64,000 nucleotides of DNA from Musa acuminata AAA Group (lineage: Eukaryota; Streptophyta; Magnoliopsida; Zingiberales; Musaceae), in assembly GCF_036884655.1 (NCBI RefSeq), contig NC_088359.1, positions 21,689,001 to 21,753,000 on the forward strand. Direction: 5' to 3'. The translations under genes and the position numbers were made by a program. Below, in pieces: positions 45,875-58,358 of this stretch. Every line of letters starts with the position of its first letter. Position 1 is the first letter of the stretch. The notes below the pieces were generated by a model, which was given only the letters and a program-made list of their open reading frames with translations, was not told where the DNA came from and ran no database searches.

Positions 45875-48800
45875 TGTCACGCCCCTAAAATAATATATCG
45901 ATGATTTTTTAAAATTTTCATCACAAACCAATCCAGGATCCAAACTAACATTTGAGGTTACTAAGAAAATATTCAGATTAAAATTTCACCTCTATAATCT
46001 ATAAATTTATAAACCCTGTGCAGTTCATAAACATACAACACATCGCTCAATGATTCATAAAATCTGAACCCAACTCACCAAAATAATAACCACAACATAA
46101 ATTCATAAATTTATAAACCCTGTGCAGTTCATAAACATATATCACATCGCTCGATGATTTATAAAATCTGAACCCAACTCACCAAAATAATAACCACAAT
46201 ATAAATTCATAAGTGTGGGAGTTTGTACAATCATAAAACCAACGTTTACCATAAGTTCATATCGTTACACGAATTAAACTTAACATTCTAGAATCTTAAA
46301 CATGAGAGGTCCTTTAAACTTTTACAAAATCCACAAGTTTAGATTCATCGTCAATATTTCATTAGATGCAGCGTGTGCTTATACAACAAAAACATATATA
46401 CTAATAAAGATCTGCCCAAAATCTTTTAGCTTTCCACTGCCTCAGCCCAATCTTAACATTTAAGCAAGCGACAAGCTATCCTGAAAAATTTATATAACAA
46501 CGGGGTGAGCATATAAAGCTCAGCAAGTGACTAACATATCCATGTCAAAAGAGGACAATTTCCAAAGAGATAAAGTTTCAAAATGCAAGGCAGAATATAA
46601 GAATTCATAGACGTAATATCATTAGGTGCAGAATCACAATTGTCATTTCAATCATACATATTTGGTTCATAACAGATGGGGCATAGAGTAATTAGAGCAT
46701 ATCAACCACGAATGAAACGTTTCGGAGCATATCAATAACAAATGAAACATTTCGGAGCTTATCAATGACGTATGAAATGTTCCGGAGCATATCACGGCGT
46801 ATGGAACATTTTGAAGCATATCAACAATAAATGAAACATTTCGGAGCTTATCAATGGCGTATGAAATGTTCCAGAGCATATCAACGGCATATGGAACATT
46901 TCGAAGCATATCAACAATGAATGAAACATTTCGGAGCTTATCAATGGCGTATGAAATGTTCCGGAGCATATCAACGGCATATGGAACATTTCGAAGCATA
47001 TCAACAATGAATGAAACATTTCGGAGCTTATCAATGGCGTATGAAATGTTTCGGAGCATATCAACGGCATATGGAACATTTTGAAGCATATCAACAATGA
47101 ATGAAACATTTCGGAGCATATAAATAACAAATGAAATGTTTCGGAGCTTATCAATGGCGTATGAAATGTTTCGGAGCATATCAACGGTGTATGAAACATT
47201 TCGGAGCATATCAATAACAAATACCAAACAGAAGCTCAAACGTCGTCTTTGACGTTACATTCATATCATTCTTATCCAAAGCATGTACAGAAACACATAA
47301 CCAAAGCTCTGGATATCATATCAAACATACAGAAGGTGAAGTGGGACCATAACATAATATGGTACATCCATTTCTGAATGACCACCAAACATAAGTCTCC
47401 CACGTCTGGGAGGTCTCCCACATTTGGGAGCTCCATCCACCCACGTCTGAGTGAAGTCATAGGGGCCGGCAGAGCATCTCAGGCTCTATGCATAACTCCC
47501 TTCACCATTTTTGGCGAAGGTTCATAATATCCCACAAACACCAGAGTACAAAAGGATAGTATGAACAATGAATAGCACATATCGGAAGCACACGCGGAAC
47601 AACAAAACGTACATGTGCCTTTACGAGTCAATCCGAAGTAAGCAATAATCTTTCACAATTATATTCAGATTTAAAAGGAATTGAAAGCAAGGGCACATAT
47701 GGAATCCAAGAAATCACATACAACTCAATTCAAATAAGAAGGTTAGATGAATTCAATATCCAAAGGAATGAAACTAGAATAGGCACACATCGAAAGCAAA
47801 TGCGGAACAATGGGTTATACATATGCCTATATAAGTCAATGTGATATAGCATAAACGTTACACAATATGTTCAGGAATGATAATAATTTATAGACAAGAG
47901 CAAACGAGAATTCAAACATTAATATAAGCCACAATTGAGTGAAGGGAACTGAACAAAATCTATTTCCAAACGAACGAAAACATAAGATACGAAATCGATC
48001 AAAGCTCGATTTCTGACAGAATTCGGGAGGCTCATTGGATAAATACTTCAGATTGTCAATTATGCTCCAATACCCTCAAAAAGGCTATTGTCGAAATATA
48101 TATAAATCTATTTTCTGTTGAAATAAGTTTCGTACAAATCATGGTTTCCAACAAGGAGTTACCTTTGATTTGGTAACACAAGGTCAAAAACAAAATCACT
48201 ATTTTGCAGAATTCATAGGGTCAGATTCAACAGATAATAGGGTAGACATTTGAATTCCAAATTTTTCAATCTATATATCAAAAGAAAGGTCTACAAGTCT
48301 AGTTTCGAACGAAATTAGTTTGGTACAAATCAGAATTTCCAACATGGACTTATAGGTATTTTAGTATTGAAAGGTCAGAAATTTTGATCCCTGTTCTGCA
48401 GCATCTATAGGCTCATTTGAAACAGACGTTTGGGTAAGTATTCGGTGTCAAAAATCTGCAAAATTAGTGTCAAAAGAAAGATATAAGAGTCTAATTTCAT
48501 ACGATCTAGGTTCTGCCTGAATTCACATTTGGTGCTAAAAATTATAGCTGAAAAAGTGTATAGGGGTCAGTTTACCGAAAAATTTCAGATCATTGGTTTT
48601 ATGTCCAAAGAGAGAAATATCAGGTTCTAAGCATAAATCTTTCAGAATCAATATAGGAACATAGATTAATACTTCTATAGGATGGGGTTAGAATACTTGC
48701 CTTTGAGAATTTTGACCCTAAATGAGAAGATTTGAGCAAGAAACCTCAAAGCCCCAAATTTTTTTCTTCTTCTTCTTCCCCCTTTTTCTTCTCTTTTTCT

Positions 48801-49114
48801 TTCTTTCTTTTTCCTGTGCTTCCACGAAGCTGCCTTCTCTGGTTCCTTATGAACAAAGGCAGAGAGGCTTAAATGGTGGGATTTGCAATTTTGTGTATTT
48901 TGCAGTTTAGTCCTTGTATTATTATATTTACGATTAGGTCCTTAGGGTTTACATATTGGTCCTCAAAACTTTTTTTTTTTTTTTTGAAAAAATCCCCCAA
49001 ATCTTATGAATAAGTTCTCAGATTAATACTTTGGCTCTTTTATCAAATTTAAAATAGATACTTACATTATAACTAGAAACTTATACAAAAATTTCGATAA
49101 TGAGGGATGTTCCA
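45875..49114 (-). mobile_element. 3.24-kb solo LTR J, probably a chromovirus (Tekay/Del-like)
   Basis: TSD ACAAG (45870-45874, 49115-49119). On the minus strand it starts TGGAACATCCCTC and ends TTTTAGGGGCGTGACA. The 3' end and the run ACAAGGACTAAACTGCAAAA near 48900-48915 are typical of long chromovirus LTRs, from memory. It has no PBS, PPT or coding domain, so a solo LTR fits best. It carries the 30-bp repeat array at 46693-47222 and A- and T-rich tracts (48968-48985). Clade is inferred. Confidence 0.75.
46693..47222. repeat. Array of about 18 x 30-bp repeats with a 90-bp higher-order period
   Basis: Unit of the type ATGAAACATTTCGGAGCTTA plus ten variable bases. Exact recurrence at 90 bp (e.g. 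46921 and 47011), so three 30-bp variants alternate. Because 30 is divisible by three, all frames stay open and give spurious 10-residue repeat proteins. Confidence 0.92.
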
Positions 49115-49119
49115 ACAAG

Positions 49120-50370
49120 CACTCACACTCCTCTTACAGAATTCTAAACTTATAGTGGAGGAGAGAATTTCTAAAGTGATTTCTACAATGTTTCTTTTCT
49201 TTTTTGCTTTTTGTGCTTGTGTGCTTTAACCAGGGATGAGAGGGTTATTTATAGGCTTCAAGTTGATTCAAACTTGCAGCCTAAAAACATCTCATCCCGG
49301 GTTCCCCGGGCACAAGCGGTACCACCGCTTGTGCTGGGCGGTACCACCGCCTAGTGTCAGTTTGGCTGACACTATCCTAGGTCGTACCACCACCCAGGTC
49401 TGGTTGTACCACTGCCTGGGAGGCTGTGCTGGGTGGTACCACCGCCCAGACTGATGGTACCACCGCCTGCACCCTACCAGGGGCGGTACAACCACCCAGA
49501 CTGGCGGTACCACCGCCTAACATAGTCTCGAAGACTATGCCACGATGGTGAGTCTTCTTGGGACACTATTTGGGCTTCTTATTAGGCCAAACACTGTTCT
49601 TACATGGGCCTAGCTAGCCCATTATTGGGTTGGCCCAATCCAAGCCCAATTACGTGCAAACTACGATTCCTAAGACATATTAGAAGCTAAACTAAGTCCA
49701 CATGTCTATTCTTACAACGATCTTCCGGCGAACCTCCGACGAACTCTCAACAATGTTCCGGTGGACTCCCGGTAAGCTCCTGTACTTGCGACGATCCACT
49801 TGGTGAGTTTCGACGAGCTTCTCTAGCAAGCTCCGCGACTTCTTGGCTGGTTCCCACAGAACTTATGATGAACATTCAGTCTTCCAATGAACTCTCGAAC
49901 TCCCAACGTGATCGCGTCCTTGACTCCGAGACTTCATTTTGCTTTATGCCTTGCTATCGTAATTAATCCTGCACATGTAAATAAACTTCGATCTAGACAA
50001 TTAATACTAAGCATTAATCAAGTTGTCCGACAAGTCATTGGTCCCTCGACGCTTCGTCCGATTCTTTGGTGCATCTCCTCTCTTGCTGCCTATTGCCCAA
50101 TTGGCTAATTGACTCCGCAACTCCGATATCCTTGGAGCAATGTCCACTCTATTTGGTCCGATGCCCGAATCCACGGCCCGAAGCCTTCTGTCGATACGTC
50201 GACCGATCCACAGGCCCGACGTCCAATCTTCTGACATGTTGCTCCGGCCCAACATGATTTTCTTGCTTTAATTGTCTCATCCTGATCAAAACATCTTGTA
50301 TCACTCAAAACATATATTAAAACATAAACACATATCGATTTGTTTCATCATCAAAATCGGAGATTCAACA
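49120..50370 (-). repeat. F LTR 2 (middle), second part
   Basis: TATA (complement of 49247-49253), GGTACCACC-type palindromes at 49313-49520, ending GATTCAACA at 50370 and followed by PPT sequence, not by a TSD. Confidence 0.9.
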
Positions 50371-52357
50371 ATCTCCCGATTTTTTATGATGGCAACCAAC
50401 CGACGACGAAGTTAACCTTATCTCCCGAAGTTTAACCAAACTCCCCCTATCAATTTCCTATATTGATAGAAACTCTTGGATTCAAATATCCAAGCAAACA
50501 TGCTATAATCAAATCATGTATGTCATCAACATACTTCTCCCTCTTTGTCATCAACAAAAAGGAGAAATACAATTCTCATGTGTTTAGAAGAAGGAGTTCA
50601 AATCATTGGATAATAAACATCAAGTTTTATCATCATATAAGCTAGCAAAAATTTAAGTTTTGCAAGTTTGTAAATTTTGCTAGATACACAAGTTCAGCAT
50701 GTTTGTTTTGCAATGTTCAAGCCAGCAAGTGTTTAAAAGAGAAAGCAAGTTTTGCAATATACAAGCTAGCAATAATTTAGAATTGTATAAGTTTTCAAAT
50801 GTACTTTTCTCTGTAATATGCAGGATAGCAATTTTGCTTCTTTTGAGATAGCAACTCTTTGCTTCTCAAGATAGGCAAGCTAGTGATGTTCAAGATAGCA
50901 AGCTCTTTCTTCTCTTTTGAGAAGTACAATTATTTTTGCTTTCTTTGCAAAAATGCAAGCTAACAGAATGTTACATTGTTTTACAATATGAAAGCTAACA
51001 ATTTAAGATGTTCAAGAAGCAAGTTATTTCTTCTCTTTTGAGAAGTGTAATTTTTTGCTTTCTTCTTGAATTGTGCAAGCTAGCATCTTTTATCTCCCCC
51101 TTTGTCATTGTCAAAAAGAAGGGAAGACTCTTTATATCAATTTTCAGATTTTGACAAAGGTAAGTATCAATCTTATTTGTGCATCATTATATTTTCAAAT
51201 TAAAATATGTATAATTTCAAAATCTTACATTTGATTTTTCATACATGATACTGAAAAATCAATCATCATTTTGAGCATATCATACATGATACTAAAAACA
51301 TTAAATTTTTTAAGTATTTATCAACATTTTGATCATGATACCAAACATTTATCATTTAGAGCATTCATGATGCATTATAAGCAATACATCACATACATCA
51401 TTATAATAAGTATTGCATGCATCATTTCAAATTCTTGAATATTTCATGCATTCATATCATCACATAAGGAATATCAAGAAGAAAATAATTGGGTGATGAG
51501 ATAAACATTTTATGAATACAAGGAATTATATAAAGTTCATATCATGAAAGATTAGAACATGTGAATACCAAAAGACATAATTCATTTTGACACATCTCCT
51601 CTTAAATAAATAACGTAAAGAATTCTTAGGAGATCATGAAAAATCTTGATTTATATAAAAGATTTCATGTAATAAATCTCGAGAAATCAAGATCATGATT
51701 TCGATAAAACCCATTAAATTCAAACCATCAAAATCAATTTCCAGGTTCAAGAGATTCATAGAGATGATATAAATAAATAAATTAATCTTCTTTTTGAAAA
51801 AATCGATAGAGTCGAAAAAATAAAATTTTCAAGGAGAAACCTTTCCACTTTTTAGTTGTTTTAATACATGTGATTTATTTCATACATGCATGTTCTTTTC
51901 TTTTATGCCAAATAAAAACATGCATCAATGTTTAGGATCAAAAAATGAACTTCATAATAAAAACCATCAAGACCAACAAATCACAAAAATCATGTATAAC
52001 TTTAAAATCTTATGCATAAAAATCGTCAATCATGGAATCAAAACATTTAATATTTTCATTACACCATTATGCATTACTTCAAACCAAACATGATTTCATT
52101 TAATCAAAATCGAGAAATGATTATGCAAATCAACATGATACACATTATTATTTCTTAGCATGATTTCATAAGGTATTTTTAATCAAAATCATTTTGTTTA
52201 TCATAAACATGTAATTTTAATGATTATTTTCAAAATTACTAGAATGATAAACATGATTCTTAATTTTTACATTTTTATAATTAAATTATTAAACATGTAA
52301 TTTTTAAGAAAATTAATTCTAAACTAAATAAAAAAGGAAAATGCATCATGAAAAGCA
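50371..52357 (-). other. F internal 2: PPT and AT-rich non-coding region
   Basis: Minus-strand PPT AAAAAATCGGGAGAT (one change from the usual). CTAGC-rich repeats at 50640-51095. Over most of its length it matches 40751-42770 nearly base for base. No gene. Confidence 0.8.
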
Positions 52358-52713
52358 TCATGTAATTTCGAAGTAAATTAAAGGCATTTTGATTACCTCA
52401 ACATCAAAAGGCGTTAAGGCATAGTTTGCCACCTCACCTTTGTTGATTTTTATCTCATCTTCAGAGGAGCTCGATTCATCCCACTTTGTGTTCTTCTTGC
52501 GTTCAAAGCAAGTAGGTTCGTTCTTTTTAAGTTTATTTTTGTTCTTCAATTCTTGTTTCATAAACTTTTTAAATTTCATAGTGAGTTCAAGTTCACCATC
52601 ACTTGAGCTTATGCTCGAGTGGTCTTCGATTGTTCTTAGTCCAAAAACTTTCCTGTTCTTTGGAAGGTGGTTCTCAAGTTCTTTACGTGTGTTGCACGTC
52701 ATTTCAAAGGTCA
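52358..52713 (-). pseudogene. F internal 2 gag, C-terminal part (cut by element B)
   Basis: Reads TFEMTCNTRKELENHLPKNR, then HSSISSSDGELEL and a Lys-rich segment to PFDVEVIKM and a stop at 52358-52360 (FEIT ending as in D and E). Continuous with 63434-64000 once B and one copy of its TSD are removed; no stop is seen in this part. Confidence 0.85.
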
Positions 52714-52718
52714 TCAAG

Positions 52719-54393
52719 TGTTGAATCTCGGATTTTGATGATGAAGTCAATTGTCATGTGTTATCTAATCTATATGTTGAGATAAGTGTGCAGAATTAAC
52801 TACGATGAAAGTAAGATATGCAGCACGAGTTACGCTGGAGTCCAGACAATGATCACGTTGGGAGTTCGAGAGTTTGACGGAAGTTCGGACAATCGTCGGA
52901 GGTTCTGCGGCAACAAATCCGAGAAGTCCATGAGCTTGCCAAAGAAGCTCGTTAGAACTCACCAAGTGGATCGTCGCAAGTCCCGGAGTTTGCCGAAAGT
53001 CCGTAGGAGCATCACCGAGGGTTCATCGGATGATCGACGGAAGTTCGCCGGAAGAAGCGATTGACGCACCAGAGCAAGTTGCAGTAAATGTCTTAGGAAA
53101 TATCGTAGTTAGCACAATGATTAAGTTGGAAATGGGAGGTGATCCCATTAACTTAATCTTGGGGCAATTGGGCCCCTGAAAAACCCAAATTGGGCCGAAT
53201 GGATCAACCCATTTGGACCTTGATTTCTGCCAGGCGGTTGAACCGCCCCGGCCAGGCGGTGGCACCGCCTGGGCTCAATCTCTGAGCGAGACTGGGCGGT
53301 GCAACCGCCCCTTACAGGAGGTGGCACCGCCTAAGCTCGGTCTTCCACCTCTAGCAGGAGGTGCAACCGCCTGAGCTCGGACTTCGAGTTCTAGTAGGAG
53401 GTGCAACTGCCCCTGACAGGAGGTGGCACCACCCAGAGGCTTAGTCTTCAAGCTCTGCAAGGCGGTGCAACCGCCTCAGTCAGGCGGTGCAACCGCTAGA
53501 TCCCGGAATTCTGGGAATTGACAGTTTTGAGCTCGGAATTCAAACTGGGTTGGGGCCTATAAAAACCCCACCCTTTCAGCACTGAAAGGGTACTAAAACA
53601 CACCGAAATCCTGATCTTATTCTATGATTTTTAGTGCTCAAAATTATTGTAAAAGCCAAAAGTTCTTCTCCCTCTTTTCTTCCAAGTTCTGATCTTTAAA
53701 GAGAGGAGAGAAAATTCTGTAAGGGTTGTCTCCTAAGCCCGTCAAAAGGAGTGAAACTGTAAAAGGGTGGTTGGCCTTCGCCTATTGAAGGAAGGCCTCT
53801 AGTGGACGTCGGTGACCTTGTAGGTGGAGGAAGCCAAAAGTGGATGTAGGTCAAGATTGACCGAACCACTCTAAATCTCGGTTTGCATTTACTTTGAGCA
53901 TATTATCTTTACTACAAACCTCCTCAAAAGCTTACTGCTTTCTGCGCATATACGATTGAGTTTCAAGCTTTGCACTTTCCGAATCGGCGTTTAGACGTAA
54001 ATCAGTTTTATCGTACGATCATCATATTTCAGTTTACGTTTACGTTTTGATTTCTATCATAACTGCAAACTGCCTTTATATCCTTGCTTTAAATGCATCT
54101 CTCTTAATCAAGTGATTTACGAATCAGCATTTAGACATAAATCAGTTTTTTTGTACGAATATCATATTTCAGATTGCGCCTACTATCTGATTTGAACCAT
54201 AACTGCAAACTGCATTTATATCTTTGCTGCATCTCGCTTAATCAAAAGTTAAAATGATTTACGAATCGGCTTTCTTACTGAAATCACTTTTATCGAACGA
54301 ACGCAGTTTTTTTTTAATCGTAGAAGGTTTTCCGCTGCACTAATTCAACCCCCCCCCCCCCCCCCCCTCCTCTTAGTGCTCTTGATCCTAACA
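52719..54393 (+). repeat. 5' LTR of B
   Basis: 1675 bp, TGTTGAATCTCGG to CCTAACA. Palindromes at 53230-53500, TATAAAA at 53558-53564, hairpin at 54338-54378 with a long C loop. U5 has CGTAAATCAGTTTTATCGTA-like repeats (53995-54310). Confidence 0.93.
53558..53564 (+). promoter_or_regulatory. TATA box of the B 5' LTR
   Basis: TATAAAA in GGGGCCTATAAAAACCCC; the 3' LTR has TATAAAT at 62605-62611. Confidence 0.65.
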
Positions 54394-54395
54394 AT

Positions 54396-54407
54396 TGGTA
54401 TCAGAGT
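54396..54407 (+). promoter_or_regulatory. Primer-binding site of B
   Basis: TGGTATCAGAGT two bases after the LTR; initiator-Met tRNA complement. Confidence 0.9.
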
Positions 54408-54443
54408 GGGGTTAACTCTCTAACGGATTAAAACCCAAGAGAG

Positions 54444-56027
54444 ATGGCATACGCCGGAAACCAAGAGGGCCATTCTATTACACGTCCACCCATGTTCAAT
54501 GGGACGGACTACACCTATTGGAAGACCCGAATGAGGATCTTTCTTATTTCTATGGATTTTGTACTTTGGAATCTTGGCGAAAATGAATTTTCGAAGTCTT
54601 CTCTTCCAATGATCGATTGGACTGAATTGGAGAAGAAGGCTTTCGCTTTTAATGCAAAGGCTATGAATGCCTTATTTTGTGCACTTGATAAAAACGAGTT
54701 CAACCGTGTTTCGGTTTGTGAAACCGCATTTGATATTTGGCACACACTCGAAGTGACTCACGAAGGCACAAGTAGAGTGAAAGAGTCAAAAATCAATCTT
54801 TTGATACATTTTTTCGAACTTTTCCGGATGAAACCGAGTGAGACTATTGGCGACATATTTACCCGTTTCACGGATGTCGTCAATGGTCTAAAAGAACTCG
54901 GAAAAATTTTTTTGGATTTTGAGCTCGTAAATAAGATTCTAAGATCCCTTTCTAAAAGTTGGGATCCTAAAGTCACTGCTATTCAAGAGGCGAAAGATCT
55001 AAACAACTTCCCTCTTGAAGAACTAATCGGGTCATTAATGACCTACGAGATGACTTGCAAAGCTCATGAAGAGCAAGAAGACATCCTTCCAAAGAACAGG
55101 AAGGATATGGCACTCAGAACTTTAGAAGACCACTTGAGAGAAAACTCAAGTGATGAGGACTATGACGATGACGTGGCACTTCTAACAAGAAAATTTAAAA
55201 AATTCATTAAAAGAAACAAGTTTAAGAATGACATAAAAAATAAACTTGAACCCAAGAAGGACCAAGTTATTTGCTACGAGTCCAAAAAGCCGGGACACTA
55301 TAAAAGTGATTGTCCCCAAGTCAAAAAGAGAACATCAAAGAAGAAGGCGCTCAAAGCAACGTGGGATGACTCGAGCGCGTCCGAAGAAGAGGAGTCCAAC
55401 ACCGAGCAAGTTGCTCATTACGCCTTAATGGCCATCGGAGAGGAGGTAACGAATTTAATAGATGCAGATTTATCATTTGATGAATTATTAAATGCCTTCC
55501 ATGACTTATTTGATGAATGCAAGATTATTAGCAGAAAATACAAATTGCTAAAAAAGGAGCATGATAGTCTTACTTGTAATTTTGATAAGTTAAAAACTGA
55601 ATATCATGATAGTTTAGGTTCATGCATAAAATGCCATGATCTAGAAATTCTCCAAAAGGAAAACTTGCTACTTAAAGACACCTTGAAGAAATTTGAGGTT
55701 GGTAGCAAGTCTTTGAACATGATCCTTGCAAACAAGGATCACGTTCCCAAAAGAAGTGGAATCGGATTTGTGAGAAGTCCTCACCAAAATCCAACCACCT
55801 TCATAAAAGGCCCCATCTTACATGTTCAATACCAAAGCAAATGCAACTTTTGTTGCAAACTTGGACAAAAAACACATTATTGTCCATTTAAGAAAATTAG
55901 TCCGAACAGATTAATTTGGGTTCCTAAAGGAACCATGATAAATTCTATGCAACATGATAAAAAATGTAGATCTATTTTTGAGGCACCCAAAAGCAAATGG
56001 GTACCTAAAGATCATCCTTTCTTGTAA
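54444..56027 (+). CDS. Gag of element B, intact (527 aa)
   Basis: The only undamaged large frame in the window. It starts at ATG 54444 (MAYAGNQEGHSITRPPMFNG), in the same place as in A, C and E. Residues ~1-210: UBN2-like capsid domain. ~215-260: acidic SSDED patch and Lys-rich stretch. ~275-290: zinc knuckle CYESKKPGHYKSDC, whose second Cys is now Ser. ~330-450: helical, coiled-coil-prone. Near residue 472: second knuckle CNFCCKLGQKTHYC, with His replaced by Gln. It ends at TAA 56025-56027 after DHPFL, just before protease begins in C; A stops at the same codon with TAG. So in this family Gag is a separate protein rather than part of Gag-Pol. Both knuckles have a damaged ligand, so RNA binding may be impaired. 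Presumed role: particle shell, using enzymes from another element. Confidence 0.9.
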   Translation: MAYAGNQEGHSITRPPMFNGTDYTYWKTRMRIFLISMDFVLWNLGENEFSKSSLPMIDWTELEKKAFAFNAKAMNALFCALDKNEFNRVSVCETAFDIWHTLEVTHEGTSRVKESKINLLIHFFELFRMKPSETIGDIFTRFTDVVNGLKELGKIFLDFELVNKILRSLSKSWDPKVTAIQEAKDLNNFPLEELIGSLMTYEMTCKAHEEQEDILPKNRKDMALRTLEDHLRENSSDEDYDDDVALLTRKFKKFIKRNKFKNDIKNKLEPKKDQVICYESKKPGHYKSDCPQVKKRTSKKKALKATWDDSSASEEEESNTEQVAHYALMAIGEEVTNLIDADLSFDELLNAFHDLFDECKIISRKYKLLKKEHDSLTCNFDKLKTEYHDSLGSCIKCHDLEILQKENLLLKDTLKKFEVGSKSLNMILANKDHVPKRSGIGFVRSPHQNPTTFIKGPILHVQYQSKCNFCCKLGQKTHYCPFKKISPNRLIWVPKGTMINSMQHDKKCRSIFEAPKSKWVPKDHPFL

Positions 56028-56111
56028 AGACATAAAACATCATAAGCTGGGAGCAAGAAATAATATCCTGCTCTTTGGATTCTCGATATTCATGACCCGA
56101 GATGCAAAAAG
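56028..56111 (+). other. gag/PR junction of B
   Basis: Protease-start remnant homologous to 7845-7925 of A, up to CCCGAGATGCAAAAAG. H3 is inserted here (TSD AAAAG). After H3 the sequence continues as AAAAAGAACTCGCGATGCTC, matching the A junction. Confidence 0.8.
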
Positions 56112-58353
56112 TGTTAGGATCGAGAGCACTAAGAGGGGGGGGTGAATTAGTGCAGCGGAAATCTTACAACGATTAAAACCAAAAGCTGCGTTCGTTCAAT
56201 AAAAACTATTATGATGCAAAAGCTAATTCTCAGTTTGTATCTAAGTGCAGTTTGCGTCTAAGCATAGATTGCGTCTAAGCGCAGTTTGCGTCTAAACACA
56301 GTTTGCGTCTAAGCGCAGTTTGCGTCTAAACACAGTTTGCGTCTAAGCGCAGTTTTGCGTCTAAGCGCAGTTTGCGTCTAAACGCAGATTTACGTCTAAA
56401 CTCAGATTTACGTCTAAACACAGATTTACGTCTAAACACAGATTTACGTCTAAACGCAGTTTTACATCTAAACGCAGATTTACGTCTAAAACGTCTTTAC
56501 ACAGTTTGAGCAGTTTTACGTTTAAACGCAATTTTACGTCTAGACGCAGTTTCAAAGGGATCTGAACTTTAGAAACTCGTTCGTAAAAGCGCAGAAGACA
56601 GTTTTGCATAATCAAGGCGTAAACGTAAACTGCGATGTAAATATCGTACGAAAACGCTGGTTTACGTCTGAAAGCAGATTCGGACAGATAAGCACTTAAA
56701 AACTTGTTCGTGAAGGCGTAGAAGATAGTTTTGTAGAATCAAAACGTAAACGTAAACTATAATGTACGAAAACACCGATTTACGTTTGAATGCAGATTCG
56801 GCAAGAACAGCACTTAGAACTTGTTCGTAAAAGCGCAGAATGCAGTAGTTATGAAGGAGGTTTGCAGTAATGATAAAGTGCTCAAAATAAATGCAAACCA
56901 GAGATTTAGAGTGGTTCGGTCAGTCTTGACCTACTCCACTTTTGGCTTCCTCCATCGACGAGGTCACCGACGTCAACTAGAGGCCTTCCTTCAATTAGGC
57001 GAAGGCCAACTGCCCTTTTTACAGTTTCTCTCCTTTTGGCAGGCTCAGGAGACAACCTTTACAGACCTTTCTCTCCTCACTTTACAACTCAAAACTTGAA
57101 GAACAGAAGGAGGAGACTTAAAGGCTTTACAACACTTTTGAGCTCTTAGAATCACAGAAAAGATCAAGATTTCGGTATAGGTCTGTATCTTTTCAGTGCT
57201 GAATGGGTGGGGTATTTATAGGCCCCAACCCAGTTCAAATTTGGAGCTCAAACCGATCAAATCCCGGAATTCCGGGATCAGGCGGTTGCACCTCTTGACT
57301 GGAGAGGTTGCACCGCCTGGCAGAGCTCGAAGACCGAGCTCAGGCGGTGCCACCTCTCTATCAGGGAGGTTGCACCGCCCAGTCTTGCTCGAAGACTGAG
57401 CCCCAGGCGGTGCCACCTCCTGGCTGGGGCGGTTGCACCTCCCAATCTCGCTGGGAGACATAGCCTGGGCGGTGCTACCTCCTGGCTGGGGCGGTGCCAC
57501 CTCTTTCACTATTTCAGCTCACTTGGTTTGGCTCCAAATTTGGCCCAAACCAGTCCGAACTTGGGCCTAATTGGCCCCTACTTGGGTTATAGGATTAACA
57601 CCTAATCCTAACCCTAATTAATGTGCTAACTATGATTTTAAAGACATTTTCTAAGCTATTACAAAGTCCGCAAGTCAAGACTTCTTCTGGCGAGCTTCCG
57701 GCAAATTTCCGATGGTCTTCCGATGAACTCTCGGAAACCATTCTGCGGACTCCCGGCAAGCTCCTAGACTTCACGATTTGTTCTTAGCGAGTTCCAACAA
57801 GCTTCTTCGGCAAGCTCCGATCTTTCTTGGCGAGCTCCGCGAACTCCCAACGAACCTTCGGACTTCCGTCGAACTCGCAACAAATCCTTCGCGCTTGACT
57901 CCGACACTTTGTTTCGCTTTATGTCTTCATCGTTATCATAGTTAATCCTGCACAATTAAAACAAAACTTCGATCGAGACAATTAATCCTAAGCAATTAAC
58001 CAAGTTGTCCGACATGTCATTGGTCCCTCGACGCTTCGTCCGATTCTTCGGCTCATCGTCCTCTCCTGCGGCCTATTGCCCAATCGGCCAGTTGACTCCG
58101 TAACTCCGATATCCTTGGCGCAATACCCGCTCTTCTTGGCCCGATGCCCGAGTCCACGGCCCGAAGCCTTCTGTCGATACATCGACCGATCCACCGGTCC
58201 GACGTCCAATCTTCTGACATGTTCCTTCGGCACAACATGATTTTCCTGCTTTAATTGTCTCATCCTGATCAAAGCATCCTGCGTCACTCAAAACGCAAAT
58301 TAAATCATAAACATATATTAAGTAGTTTCATCATCAAAATACGAGATTCAATA
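56112..58353 (-). mobile_element. Solo LTR H3, enlarged by repeat expansion
   Basis: 2242 bp, TSD AAAAG (56107-56111, 58354-58358). Plus-strand TGTTAGGATCGAG to GATTCAATA (final CA drifted to TA). Hairpin at 56127-56152, TATA (complement of 57214-57220), palindromes at 57280-57510. About 500 bp longer than its relatives, largely through the 17-bp repeats at 56231-56490 and a further degenerate copy region to 56820. Confidence 0.9.
56231..56490. repeat. About 15 tandem 17-bp repeats in the transcribed part of H3
   Basis: Unit TTTGCGTCTAAGCGCAG with AAACAC and ATTTACGTC variants. The same word occurs once or twice in the U5 of other LTRs (for example GACGTAAATCAGTT near 53995), so this is a local expansion. 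Confidence 0.88.
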
Positions 58354-58358
58354 AAAAG

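Noticed and set aside
46667..47239. 190-codon open frame of repeating 10-residue units
   Set aside because: By-product of a 30-bp tandem repeat inside a solo LTR; open in several frames on both strands.
40751..52357. Host gene or defence-type system in the long AT-rich intervals
   Set aside because: Both intervals are copies of the same retroelement interior, with a PPT at one end and gag at the other; nothing host-like seen.
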